Positions 26,818-34,479 of a DNA stretch of 64,000 nt are shown one piece after another; positions within the stretch are counted from its first letter, which is position 1; each line of letters starts with the position of its first letter. This DNA is from 14-2 sp963628035 (lineage in GTDB: Bacteria; Bacillota; Clostridia; Lachnospirales; Lachnospiraceae). The stretch covers positions 1 through 64,000 of the forward strand of contig CAVGED010000096.1 in NCBI GenBank assembly GCA_963628035.1, given 5' to 3'. The translations under genes were made by a program, and so were the position numbers. Under the pieces are notes generated by a model. That model made no database searches. It saw only the letters and a program-made list of their open reading frames with translations, and was not told the DNA's origin.

Positions 26818-28473
26818 TTACTCATCCTGCATAGCCGCCATAACGGAAGGAATAAACTGCTTCTTCCTTGACACAACCCCTTTAAGATACAGGCTGTCCG
26901 TTTCCTCTGTCCCATGAACGGAAAATGCCCGCTCCGCAATCTGGCGTGCATTATCCCCCCGCCAGATCAACTGGGTACTCTCCTCCAGGATATCCGTCAA
27001 CATCACATACACCATGGACAGCTTTCGTTCCCGCAGCACCACATCCAGATACGGCAGAAGCTTCTCTCGCACCTCACCAAGCTCCTCTTTACTCATAGCG
27101 CTGATCTGCCCCACACCAAACTCGACATCCTCCACAAAGAAGGTTTTAAAATCCTGATAAAAAATCTCCTCCGGCGACTTACTCTTAAAATCGCTCCCTG
27201 CCTGGAACATATTTTTCGCCAGTGTCTCGATCTCAACACCGGCAACAGCCGCTAGCGCCTCTGCCGCCATCTTATCCACTGCCGTGCAGGTGGGTGAGCG
27301 GAACATCAGCGTATCGGAGATAATGGCGGAACACAGAAGCCCTGCGATCTTCACCGGGATCTCAATCCCCTTCTCCTGATACATCTGATAGATGATCGTG
27401 GAGGTACAGCCCAGGGGCTGATTGCGGAAAAAAACAGGCGACATGGTCTCCAGACTCCCCAGTCTGTGATGGTCGATGATCTCTAAGATCTCCGCACCGC
27501 CGATGCCATCCACCGCCTGGGATTTCTCGTTGTGATCCACCAGGATCACCTGCTTCTTCTTCATATTCAACAGATTCCGACGGGAGATCAGACCTACGTA
27601 TTTCCCGTGTTCATCTAAAATCGGGAAATCTCTGTGACGCTCCCTGGACATGATCTCCTTGACATCATCCACATACTCTTCTGTCTCAAAGGTAATAAGA
27701 CGCTCCCTGCGCATGAAATATTTGATGGGAATACTCTGATTGATCAGACGCGCCACGGTGAAGGTATCATAGGGTGTAGTCATGAGAATGCAGCCACGCT
27801 CTCTGGCAAGCTTACGGATCGTCTGAGAGACCTTTGCATCGGAACAGACAATAATACAGCTGGCATTCATCTCCAGAGCGCATAGCTGCACCTCGTAGCG
27901 ATTTCCCAGGATTACCAGATCATCATCCTCAATATACTCCTCCATCATCTCCGGGCTGGCAGCAGCTACCACGACCTTCCCCTTAGTGAAGTAAGCGTGC
28001 TCGTTGCCCTCCAGCAGAGTACCCGCCAGCGTCTCAATGATATTCTTATACTGGGTTCTGGCTCTGGACAGAATCTCATTGTCATAGACATCCATATAGG
28101 AGGTAGCGATATCCCCGGTAACGATCAGTCCCTCCAGGCTGCCATGTTGGTTGGTCACAGGAAGCGTGACTACATTCGCCTCCTTCATCAGCTCCCAGGC
28201 ACGCTTCATGGAGATATGGCTGTCCACGCCTGGGATCCGGCGGATCTCAATATCCTTAACCTGCGCTCCGACATCGGATACGAAGGCCGGTGCCGGAACC
28301 TTGAAATAATTCAGCACATATTTCGTCTCTTCATTTAGCTGCCCTGCTCGCTTGCTTTCGTATACTCCCTCGCCCAACTTGTTCTTCAGCTCCGCATAAG
28401 CAATAGCCGCACAAATGGAATCCGTATCGGGATTCTTGTGTCCTAACACCCAAACCTTTTTTTCCTGATTCAC
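26818..28473 (-). CDS. ppaC: CBS/DRTGG-domain manganese-dependent inorganic pyrophosphatase
   Basis: Family II (DHH) pyrophosphatase of 551 residues. N-terminal GHKNPDTDS supplies metal ligands; the C-terminal catalytic half has IDHHRLGSL and the DHHA2 domain ending SRKKQF. Between the two DHH parts lie two CBS domains and a DRTGG domain (residues ~65-310), which in characterised clostridial enzymes bind adenine nucleotides and diadenosine polyphosphates to regulate hydrolysis. The start is GTG at 28473 with only a weak SD. It follows a small hypothetical gene by 22 bp. Confidence 0.94.
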   Translation of the reverse strand: MNQEKKVWVLGHKNPDTDSICAAIAYAELKNKLGEGVYESKRAGQLNEETKYVLNYFKVPAPAFVSDVGAQVKDIEIRRIPGVDSHISMKRAWELMKEANVVTLPVTNQHGSLEGLIVTGDIATSYMDVYDNEILSRARTQYKNIIETLAGTLLEGNEHAYFTKGKVVVAAASPEMMEEYIEDDDLVILGNRYEVQLCALEMNASCIIVCSDAKVSQTIRKLARERGCILMTTPYDTFTVARLINQSIPIKYFMRRERLITFETEEYVDDVKEIMSRERHRDFPILDEHGKYVGLISRRNLLNMKKKQVILVDHNEKSQAVDGIGGAEILEIIDHHRLGSLETMSPVFFRNQPLGCTSTIIYQMYQEKGIEIPVKIAGLLCSAIISDTLMFRSPTCTAVDKMAAEALAAVAGVEIETLAKNMFQAGSDFKSKSPEEIFYQDFKTFFVEDVEFGVGQISAMSKEELGEVREKLLPYLDVVLRERKLSMVYVMLTDILEESTQLIWRGDNARQIAERAFSVHGTEETDSLYLKGVVSRKKQFIPSVMAAMQDE

Positions 28474-28495
28474 CTAATTATACGTCCCTTCTTAA

Positions 28496-29005
28496 TTATA
28501 AGAACTGCGAAATGATACCCAACTCATATAAGATCCATCCGGCCATAGTAAGCAAATTCAGTATGCCCACGATCAGTACCGCCCGAAGCAGCCCTCTGGC
28601 AGACTTTTTGCGCTCCCCGCCCTGCTCCTTCGCTTCAAGCTTCTCGGTAAGCTCTTCCACCAGCGCCTGCACATTGCGGTAGCTTTTTACATTTTCCGAA
28701 TGAACCTTATCCGACAATTCCCCCTTGCATACATCCAGCTTCTTCTCAATGCTTCCAAAGCCCAGATCCAGCTTCCCGTTCAGATTCTCCAGGCTGGAAT
28801 CCATCTGAATGGAAACCTGCGCCAGCTTGGTGTCCATTCCCTTGGAAAACTGCTCCATCTGCTGCTGAAGCTGCCTTTCCTTCTCCTTCAACTCCTCCAT
28901 CTGTCTTCCAAACATCTCTTCTCTCCTCACACTCTCAAAAGTCTTTTCTCGCTCTGTAGTCTGCTTCCTGGGTACTCCCCATAACATGTCAAACACGCTT
29001 GCCAT
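28496..29005 (-). CDS. unknown tail-anchored coiled-coil protein
   Basis: I do not recognise a family. The 169-residue product has a charged N-terminus (VPRKQTTEREKTFE), a long heptad-like coiled coil (~residues 30-125, rich in E, K, Q, L), a basic patch GERKKSARG and one C-terminal membrane helix (LIVGILNLLTMAGWILYEL) with only a few residues after it: the layout of a tail-anchored protein facing the cytosol. AAAGGAGG precedes the start, so it is a real gene. It is between ung and the pyrophosphatase on the same strand. Confidence 0.8.
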   Translation of the reverse strand: MASVFDMLWGVPRKQTTEREKTFESVRREEMFGRQMEELKEKERQLQQQMEQFSKGMDTKLAQVSIQMDSSLENLNGKLDLGFGSIEKKLDVCKGELSDKVHSENVKSYRNVQALVEELTEKLEAKEQGGERKKSARGLLRAVLIVGILNLLTMAGWILYELGIISQFL

Positions 29006-29031
29006 ATGCTTCCTCCTTTGCTTCCGTTCCT

Positions 29032-29706
29032 CTATACGTTTTCAATCTGCCAGTCAATGGGTTCTATTCCATTGGCGGTAAGAAAATCATTGGTCTTGCT
29101 GAAATGCCGGCAGCCGAAGAAGCCACGGTACGCAGACAGCGGACTCGGATGCGGCGCCGTCAGGATCAGGTGCTTCGGATTGGTCAGCATTGGTATCTTA
29201 GCCTGAGCCGGCTTGCCCCACAGCAGGTACACAATAGGGCGATCCTGGGCGTTGACTGCATGGATGATGGCATCCGTAAACTTTTCCCAGCCATGGCCCT
29301 GATGGGAGAATGCCTGGTGCGCACGGACCGTAAGCACTGTATTCAGCATCAGCACACCTTGTCTGGCCCACTTCACCAGATAGCCGTTGTTGGGGATATA
29401 ACACCCCAGATCATCGTGCAGCTCCTGATAGATGTTCACCAGGGATGGCGGAATCTCCACATCCGGCTTGACGGAAAAGCACAGACCGTGCGCCTGCCCG
29501 TCGTTGTGGTATGGATCCTGCCCCAGGATCAGCACCTTTACCTGGCTAAGCGGCGTTAGGTGCAGTGCATTGAAGATATCGTCCGCCGGTGGAAATACCT
29601 TTCCGGCACTGTACTCCTGGCGGATGAATCTGTACAACTCGGCATAATAAGGCTTTTTAAATTCGGCTTCCACGGCAGGAAGCCAGTCATTTGTGATCAT
29701 TGCCAT
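29032..29706 (-). CDS. ung: uracil-DNA glycosylase (family 1)
   Basis: Excises uracil from DNA. GQDPYHNDGQAHGLCF carries the catalytic Asp of GQDPYH; LLWGKPAQ and the His-loop HPSPLSAYRGFFGC are intact. The ATG at 29706 (MAMITNDW) gives 224 residues, the family size, with AAGGA ten bases upstream. A longer frame starts at 29772 and its ATG overlaps the hisF stop (ATGA), so a 22-residue N-terminal extension by coupling is possible. Confidence 0.96.
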   Translation of the reverse strand: MAMITNDWLPAVEAEFKKPYYAELYRFIRQEYSAGKVFPPADDIFNALHLTPLSQVKVLILGQDPYHNDGQAHGLCFSVKPDVEIPPSLVNIYQELHDDLGCYIPNNGYLVKWARQGVLMLNTVLTVRAHQAFSHQGHGWEKFTDAIIHAVNAQDRPIVYLLWGKPAQAKIPMLTNPKHLILTAPHPSPLSAYRGFFGCRHFSKTNDFLTANGIEPIDWQIENV

Positions 29707-29768
29707 CGCATTCTCGTCCTTTCTTAAACGCTCATGCCTGTTGTCACAGGCGTCACCATGAATAAAAG

Positions 29769-30530
29769 TCATCTGCGCACCGACACTCCCCTGGCGGCCA
29801 GATAGTTCTTCAAGTCCATGATTTCAAGCTCTTTATAATGAAACAGCGATGCTGCAAGCACAGCGTCTGCCCTTCCCTCTGTCAATGCTTCATAAAAATG
29901 CTCTTTCGTTCCGGCACCTCCGGAAGCGATCACCGGGATGGAGACGTTCTCTGCAATCGTCCTGGTCAGCTCCAGATCGTATCCTGCTTTGGTTCCATCA
30001 CAGTCCATGCTGGTAAGAAGGATCTCCCCGGCTCCCAGCTCGTTTACTTTTCGCGCCCACGCTACCGCGTCCAGACCGGTATCGATTCTGCCGCCGTGCT
30101 TGTAGACATTCCAACCGCTGCCGTCTGCTCTCCTTCTGGCATCGATGGCCACCACCACGCACTGACTTCCGAACTTGTCCGCTGCTTCCCGGATAAGCAT
30201 GGGATTGTCAATGGCTGCAGAATTGACAGAGATCTTGTCTGCCCCCTCCCGGAGCAACACCTTGAAGTCCTCCACCGTGCGGATTCCTCCGCCCACCGTA
30301 AAGGGAATGAACACCTGCTCCGCCACCCGGCGCACCATATCTACCACCGTGGCTCTGGCATCGGAAGAAGCCGTGATATCCAGAAATACCAGCTCGTCGG
30401 CTCCTGCCTTATCGTAAGCCGCTGCGATCTCCACCGGATCCCCGGCATCTCTAAGATTCACAAAATTGACTCCCTTCACCACACGCACATTATGGACATC
30501 CAGGCAGGGAATGATCCGTTTGGTAAACAT
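29769..30530 (-). CDS. hisF: imidazole glycerol phosphate synthase, cyclase subunit
   Basis: Makes IGP and AICAR from PRFAR using ammonia delivered by HisH. TIM barrel of 253 residues with the conserved IPCLDV start (catalytic Asp), FTVGGGIRT, DGTKAGYD and IASGGAGT. Its ATG overlaps the hisH stop by one base (TGATG) and its SD (GGAGGTGA) is inside hisH. Confidence 0.98.
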   Translation of the reverse strand: MFTKRIIPCLDVHNVRVVKGVNFVNLRDAGDPVEIAAAYDKAGADELVFLDITASSDARATVVDMVRRVAEQVFIPFTVGGGIRTVEDFKVLLREGADKISVNSAAIDNPMLIREAADKFGSQCVVVAIDARRRADGSGWNVYKHGGRIDTGLDAVAWARKVNELGAGEILLTSMDCDGTKAGYDLELTRTIAENVSIPVIASGGAGTKEHFYEALTEGRADAVLAASLFHYKELEIMDLKNYLAARGVSVRR

Positions 30531-31147
30531 CAGCCTTCACCTCCCAGTTCTGCAAAATTCCGCAATATGGCAAGCCCTGTTCCACTGCTTTTCTCCGGGT
30601 GGAACTGGCAGGCAAACAGGTTATTCTTCTCCACGGAAGCATGGATGCACACACCGTAATCCGTGGATGCCTTCACAATGGATTCCTCCCTGGCCTTCAG
30701 GTAATAAGAGTGAACAAAATAGACATAGGGCGTCCCAGAAAGCCCGCGAAACAGCCGTCCATCCCCCTGAAGTTCCAGGGAATTCCAGCCAATGTGCGGT
30801 ATCTTAAGCCCATAAGCCTCAGGAATACGCACGATCTCTCCCTGTAAAAGTCCCAGTCCTTCCACACCGGGGCTTTCCTCGCTGGCCTCAAACAATAGCT
30901 GTAATCCCAGACAGATTCCCATCAATGGGACATTCTGCGCCACCAGCTCCCGTATCACCTTGTCAAGCTCGAATCTCTTCAGGTTGGCCATGGCATCCCC
31001 GAAGGATCCCACTCCGGGCAGTATCACCTTGTCTGCTTTCCGAAGCTCTTCCCGGTCCCTGGTTACGATACACTCTTGGCCGATATAGCGAAGTGCTTTC
31101 TGGACACTCTTCAAATTGCCTGCGTCATAATCAATAATTGCTATCAT
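30530..31147 (-). CDS. hisH: imidazole glycerol phosphate synthase, glutamine amidotransferase subunit
   Basis: Class I glutaminase of 205 residues: YDAGNLKSV start, the nucleophile Cys in MGICLGLQLLF, and the His/Glu pair in CQFHPEKSS. Supplies ammonia to HisF. No other his gene is in the window, although HisH/HisF act at step five of the pathway. Confidence 0.97.
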   Translation of the reverse strand: MIAIIDYDAGNLKSVQKALRYIGQECIVTRDREELRKADKVILPGVGSFGDAMANLKRFELDKVIRELVAQNVPLMGICLGLQLLFEASEESPGVEGLGLLQGEIVRIPEAYGLKIPHIGWNSLELQGDGRLFRGLSGTPYVYFVHSYYLKAREESIVKASTDYGVCIHASVEKNNLFACQFHPEKSSGTGLAILRNFAELGGEG

Positions 31148-31199
31148 TTCAATGCTTCCTATCCTGTTATTGAGTTCAGTTCAGCTCACGCCCATTGTG

Positions 31200-32564
31200 T
31201 TAATTTTTGAAGCTATGGATCGGTGCCGGAATCCGTCCGCCCCGGTTTATGAATTCCTCACAGGACCAGGGATTCGCCGGCATGATCGGCGCATATCCCA
31301 AAAGCCCGCCAAATTCCGCTGTCTCTCCGACGCCCTTTCCGATAACCGGGATCACACGCACAGCCGTTGTCTTCTGATTGACCATACCGATGGCCATCTC
31401 ATCTGCAATGATGCCGGCAATGGTGGATGCCTTGGTATCCCCCGGAATAGCGATCATGTCAAGTCCCACCGAGCAAACACAGGTCATGGCTTCCAACTTC
31501 TCAATGGTTAAGGCACCGACCTTCACTGCATCGATCATCCCCTGATCCTCGCTGACCGGAATAAAGGCGCCGCTTAAGCCCCCCACATAGGAGGATGCCA
31601 TGATACCGCCCTTCTTCACCTGATCGTTTAAGAGCGCAAGCGCCGCTGTAGTACCCGGTGCGCCCGCATACTCCAGGCCGATCTCATGAAGGATGTCCGC
31701 CACACTGTCTCCGATCGCCGGGGTAGGCGCCAGGGACAGGTCAATGATACCGAAGGGTATTCCCAGCCGTCGGCTGGCTTCCTGCGCCACCAGCTGACCC
31801 ACCCGGGTGATCTTGAAGGCTGTCTTCTTGATAGTCTCGCACAAAACCTCGAAATTCTCTCCCCGCACCTGGGACAAGGCTGTCTTTACCACGCCGGGGC
31901 CGCTGACACCCACGTTGATGATGGCATCCGCTTCCGTCACCCCGTGAAAAGCACCTGCCATAAAAGGATTGTCATCCGGCGCGTTACAGAACACCACCAG
32001 CTTGGAGCAGCCCATGGAATCCCTATCCTTCGTCAGTTCCGCCGTCTCCTTGACAATCTCGCCCATCAGCCGCACGGCGTCCATGTTGATTCCGGTCTTG
32101 GTGGAGCCAAGATTCACGGAACTGCATACCACATCGGTGGAGCGCAGTGCTTCCGGAATGGAGCGGATAAGAAGCTCATCTCCGGTGGTCATTCCCTTGG
32201 AAACCAGGGCGGAATATCCGCCGATAAAGTTGACGCCCACTTCTCTGGCTGCCTGATCCAGCGTCTTTGCAATGGTAACGAAATCCTCCGGCGTTTTGCA
32301 TGCAGCGCTCCCCACCAGTGCGATCGGTGTTACAGAGATGCGCTTATTTACAATCGGAATGCAGTAATCACGCTCGATCGCGGCGCCAACTGCCACCAGA
32401 TCCTTCGCCACCGTGGTGATTTTACGATAAATATTCTGATTTAACACCGACAGGTCAGAATCCACACAGTCCATCAGGCTTATTCCCAGCGTGATGGTCC
32501 GCACATCCAGATTCTCCTGTTCGATCATTTTGTTTGTCTCATGTACTTCCCAGATATTTGGCAT
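31200..32564 (-). CDS. UPF0210 / PFL-family protein (DUF711)
   Basis: 454 residues, conserved in Clostridia and archaea, distantly related to formate-lyase-like barrels, function unproven. Recognisable stretches are DVRTITLGISL, GGYSALVSKGMT, GVSGPGVVK and GGLSGAFIPVSEDQGM. The ATG at 32564 has AAGGAG seven bases upstream; the longer frame has none. It is nearly always paired with the ACT protein UPF0237, which lies 113 bp upstream here. Confidence 0.93.
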   Translation of the reverse strand: MPNIWEVHETNKMIEQENLDVRTITLGISLMDCVDSDLSVLNQNIYRKITTVAKDLVAVGAAIERDYCIPIVNKRISVTPIALVGSAACKTPEDFVTIAKTLDQAAREVGVNFIGGYSALVSKGMTTGDELLIRSIPEALRSTDVVCSSVNLGSTKTGINMDAVRLMGEIVKETAELTKDRDSMGCSKLVVFCNAPDDNPFMAGAFHGVTEADAIINVGVSGPGVVKTALSQVRGENFEVLCETIKKTAFKITRVGQLVAQEASRRLGIPFGIIDLSLAPTPAIGDSVADILHEIGLEYAGAPGTTAALALLNDQVKKGGIMASSYVGGLSGAFIPVSEDQGMIDAVKVGALTIEKLEAMTCVCSVGLDMIAIPGDTKASTIAGIIADEMAIGMVNQKTTAVRVIPVIGKGVGETAEFGGLLGYAPIMPANPWSCEEFINRGGRIPAPIHSFKN

Positions 32565-32614
32565 GATAATCTCCTTTTTATAACAATTCGTGCAAGCATA
32601 AGGTGAATTGCCGC

Positions 32615-32647
32615 ATCGTGGCAAGAGAAGATGGCCTGGGCCACGAT
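32615..32647. other. inverted repeat between UPF0237 and UPF0210 genes
   Basis: Perfect 8-bp arms ATCGTGGC / GCCACGAT with a 17-nt loop in the 113-bp gap. It lacks a T-run, so it is not an obvious terminator; it may be a processing or attenuation structure. Confidence 0.4.
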
Positions 32648-32677
32648 TTAGCGTCCTTTTTCGGTCTGGCTGAACTG

Positions 32678-32962
32678 TTAAACTCTATGCATTTTATTAA
32701 AAATCTCTTCCCTTTGACACTTGATGGAGACACCGATCTCCTCACCGATCTGCGTGAGTTCTCTGGCACACTCGTCGAAGGGCTTGCTGGAAGCTGCAAT
32801 ATCCGCAATCATCATCATATTGAAGAATTCCTGCACGATGGTCTGGCTGATATCCAGAACGTTGATGCGGTTGCTGGCAAGATAGGTGCAGACCTTGGCG
32901 ATGATGCCAACGGTATCCTTCCCTACAACGGTAATGATTACTCTGTCTGTTTTGTTTTCCAT
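32678..32962 (-). CDS. UPF0237 ACT-domain protein
   Basis: 94 residues forming one ACT domain (IITVVGKDTVGIIAKV, then NVLDISQTIVQEFFNMMMI), similar to GcvR-type ligand sensors. Presumably binds an amino acid or other small molecule and works with the downstream UPF0210 protein, but no function is established. GAGGAGA precedes the start. Confidence 0.94.
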   Translation of the reverse strand: MENKTDRVIITVVGKDTVGIIAKVCTYLASNRINVLDISQTIVQEFFNMMMIADIAASSKPFDECARELTQIGEEIGVSIKCQREEIFNKMHRV

Positions 32963-32978
32963 GATGTTATCTCCTCTT

Positions 32979-33776
32979 CTATGCTTCTATGATCTGTGAA
33001 ACAGCGTCGCGTCTGGCTACATAAATGGGAAAATCGTCTCCCTTATAGGGGTTGTCTCCCATAGAGACCTCCAGCCGCACTGTCTCATAGGCAAGCTTCT
33101 CATAATTGTTTTCCTTACTCAGATGTCCCAGCATGACAGCCTTGAACTTGTCATGGAACACCTGCCCCAGCAGCTGCCCGGAAAGTTCGTTGGACAGATG
33201 CCCCCGGTCTCCCAGGATACGCTGCTTCAGATAGTAGGGATAATTCCCTACCTGCAGCATATGTATGTCATGATTGGCCTCCAGCAGCAGGATATCAAGC
33301 CCCTGAAGCCTCTCTATGATGTGCTGGTCATATTTTCCAAGGTCTGTAATGACGCCCACGGACTTGCCATCCTGCCGCATGATATAGGCGGTTGGCTGAG
33401 CCGCATCGTGGGAGATAGTCACCGGAGATACCGTCACATCTCCAATGGTGAAGTCCTGTTCCGGTTCGATCTCACGAAACAGCTCCCGGTCTATGGTTCC
33501 TAAGCTCTTCATGTTCAAGATTGCATCTATGGTGCCACGGGTGGCATAGATGGGGATTCCATGTTTCCTGGCCACCACGCCCAGCCCGCTGATGTGGTCG
33601 GAATGCTCATGGGTGATAAGGATCCCATCCATCTCCGCCGTCTTAAGGCCGATCTCGTTCATGCCGTCTTCAATGCGTTTTCCGCTGATCCCGGCATCAA
33701 TCATTAAATGTGTCTTGTCCGTGCCAACGTAGATACAGTTTCCGCTGCTTCCGCTGGCTATGCTGCATAATCTCAT
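32979..33776 (-). CDS. MBL-fold hydrolase, YycJ/WalJ type
   Basis: 265 residues. ASGSSGNCIYV and the metal motif THEHSDH, then ISHDAAQPTAY and LLEANHD, match the YycJ/WalJ group, a putative 5'-3' exonuclease of the DNA-repair type linked to the WalRK locus in Bacillus. No walRK is nearby, so only the biochemical class is proposed. The start has AGGAG seven bases away. Confidence 0.92.
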   Translation of the reverse strand: MRLCSIASGSSGNCIYVGTDKTHLMIDAGISGKRIEDGMNEIGLKTAEMDGILITHEHSDHISGLGVVARKHGIPIYATRGTIDAILNMKSLGTIDRELFREIEPEQDFTIGDVTVSPVTISHDAAQPTAYIMRQDGKSVGVITDLGKYDQHIIERLQGLDILLLEANHDIHMLQVGNYPYYLKQRILGDRGHLSNELSGQLLGQVFHDKFKAVMLGHLSKENNYEKLAYETVRLEVSMGDNPYKGDDFPIYVARRDAVSQIIEA

Positions 33777-33799
33777 CTGATTGCTCCTGCTTTCTGTAA

Positions 33800-33895
33800 T
33801 TCACCCCTTCGCCTGCAATGACTGCATATCCCCATTTCACTTCTCCGCCTGCAATGACTGCATATCCCCGTTTCACTTCTCCGCCTGTAATGCTG
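33800..33895. repeat. 36-bp tandem repeat (about 2.7 copies) spanning the coaE stop codon
   Basis: The motif GCCTGCAATG recurs at 33811 and 33847, and GCCTGTAATG at 33883, an exact 36-bp period. The first copy in gene direction is the last codons and stop of coaE; the next two are noncoding and progressively diverged. It looks like a local tandem duplication. Confidence 0.9.
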
Positions 33896-34469
33896 TGTCT
33901 ATTTCCTGGAAAGCATCCTCCATAGTTCCATTGTTGTCGATCACGATCCGGCAATGACGCCGATACTCGTCCTCGCTAAGCTGGCTTTCAAAGATCTGTG
34001 TGATCTTCTCCTGTGAATAACCACGACTCTCCATCAGACGCCGCCTCCGGTTCTCCCGTGAGGTATAGATATACCACAGCTCGTCACAGATCTCTTCATA
34101 ATGCTCCTCAATGAGCAGCGCCGCCTCGATCACCAGATAATCCAAGGCTCCAATTTCACGTTCTTTTGAAATTGTATTTATAATATACACTTTTACGGCA
34201 GGATGCACAATACCATTTATTTTTTCTCGCAGATTTTCTTTGGAAAAAAGCAGCGCTGCCAATGCCCGGCGGTCCAGACTTCCGTCCGGGGTATAGACCG
34301 CTCCCGGCAGGATCTCTGTGAGCGCCCGGTAACAGTCTGTCCCGGGCTCCATCAGATCATGGGCGATCTCATCCGCCTTTAAAACCCTGGCGTTGTAGTT
34401 TGCCTCTATATAATCTAGGATTGCGCTCTTTCCGGCACCAACGCCGCCGGTAATACCGATCACTCTCAT
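33873..34469 (-). CDS. coaE: dephospho-CoA kinase
   Basis: Last step of CoA synthesis. Walker A GITGGVGAGKS at the N-terminus; LKADEIAHDL and the C-terminal lid YTSRENRRRRLMESR are typical. The ATG at 34469 has AAGGAG six bases away and gives 198 residues. It begins 10 bp after polA ends, a common polA-coaE pairing. The 3' end carries a tandem duplication. Confidence 0.97.
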   Translation of the reverse strand: MRVIGITGGVGAGKSAILDYIEANYNARVLKADEIAHDLMEPGTDCYRALTEILPGAVYTPDGSLDRRALAALLFSKENLREKINGIVHPAVKVYIINTISKEREIGALDYLVIEAALLIEEHYEEICDELWYIYTSRENRRRRLMESRGYSQEKITQIFESQLSEDEYRRHCRIVIDNNGTMEDAFQEIDTALQAEK

Positions 34470-34479
34470 TTCATTCTCC

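Noticed and set aside
32578..32808. 76-codon minus-strand frame before UPF0210
   Set aside because: Mostly overlaps the UPF0237 gene in another frame; the translation is Ser/Arg-rich without conserved pattern.
33800..33895. 36-bp periodicity as a CRISPR array
   Set aside because: The units are directly adjacent with no variable spacers, and one unit is the end of coaE.
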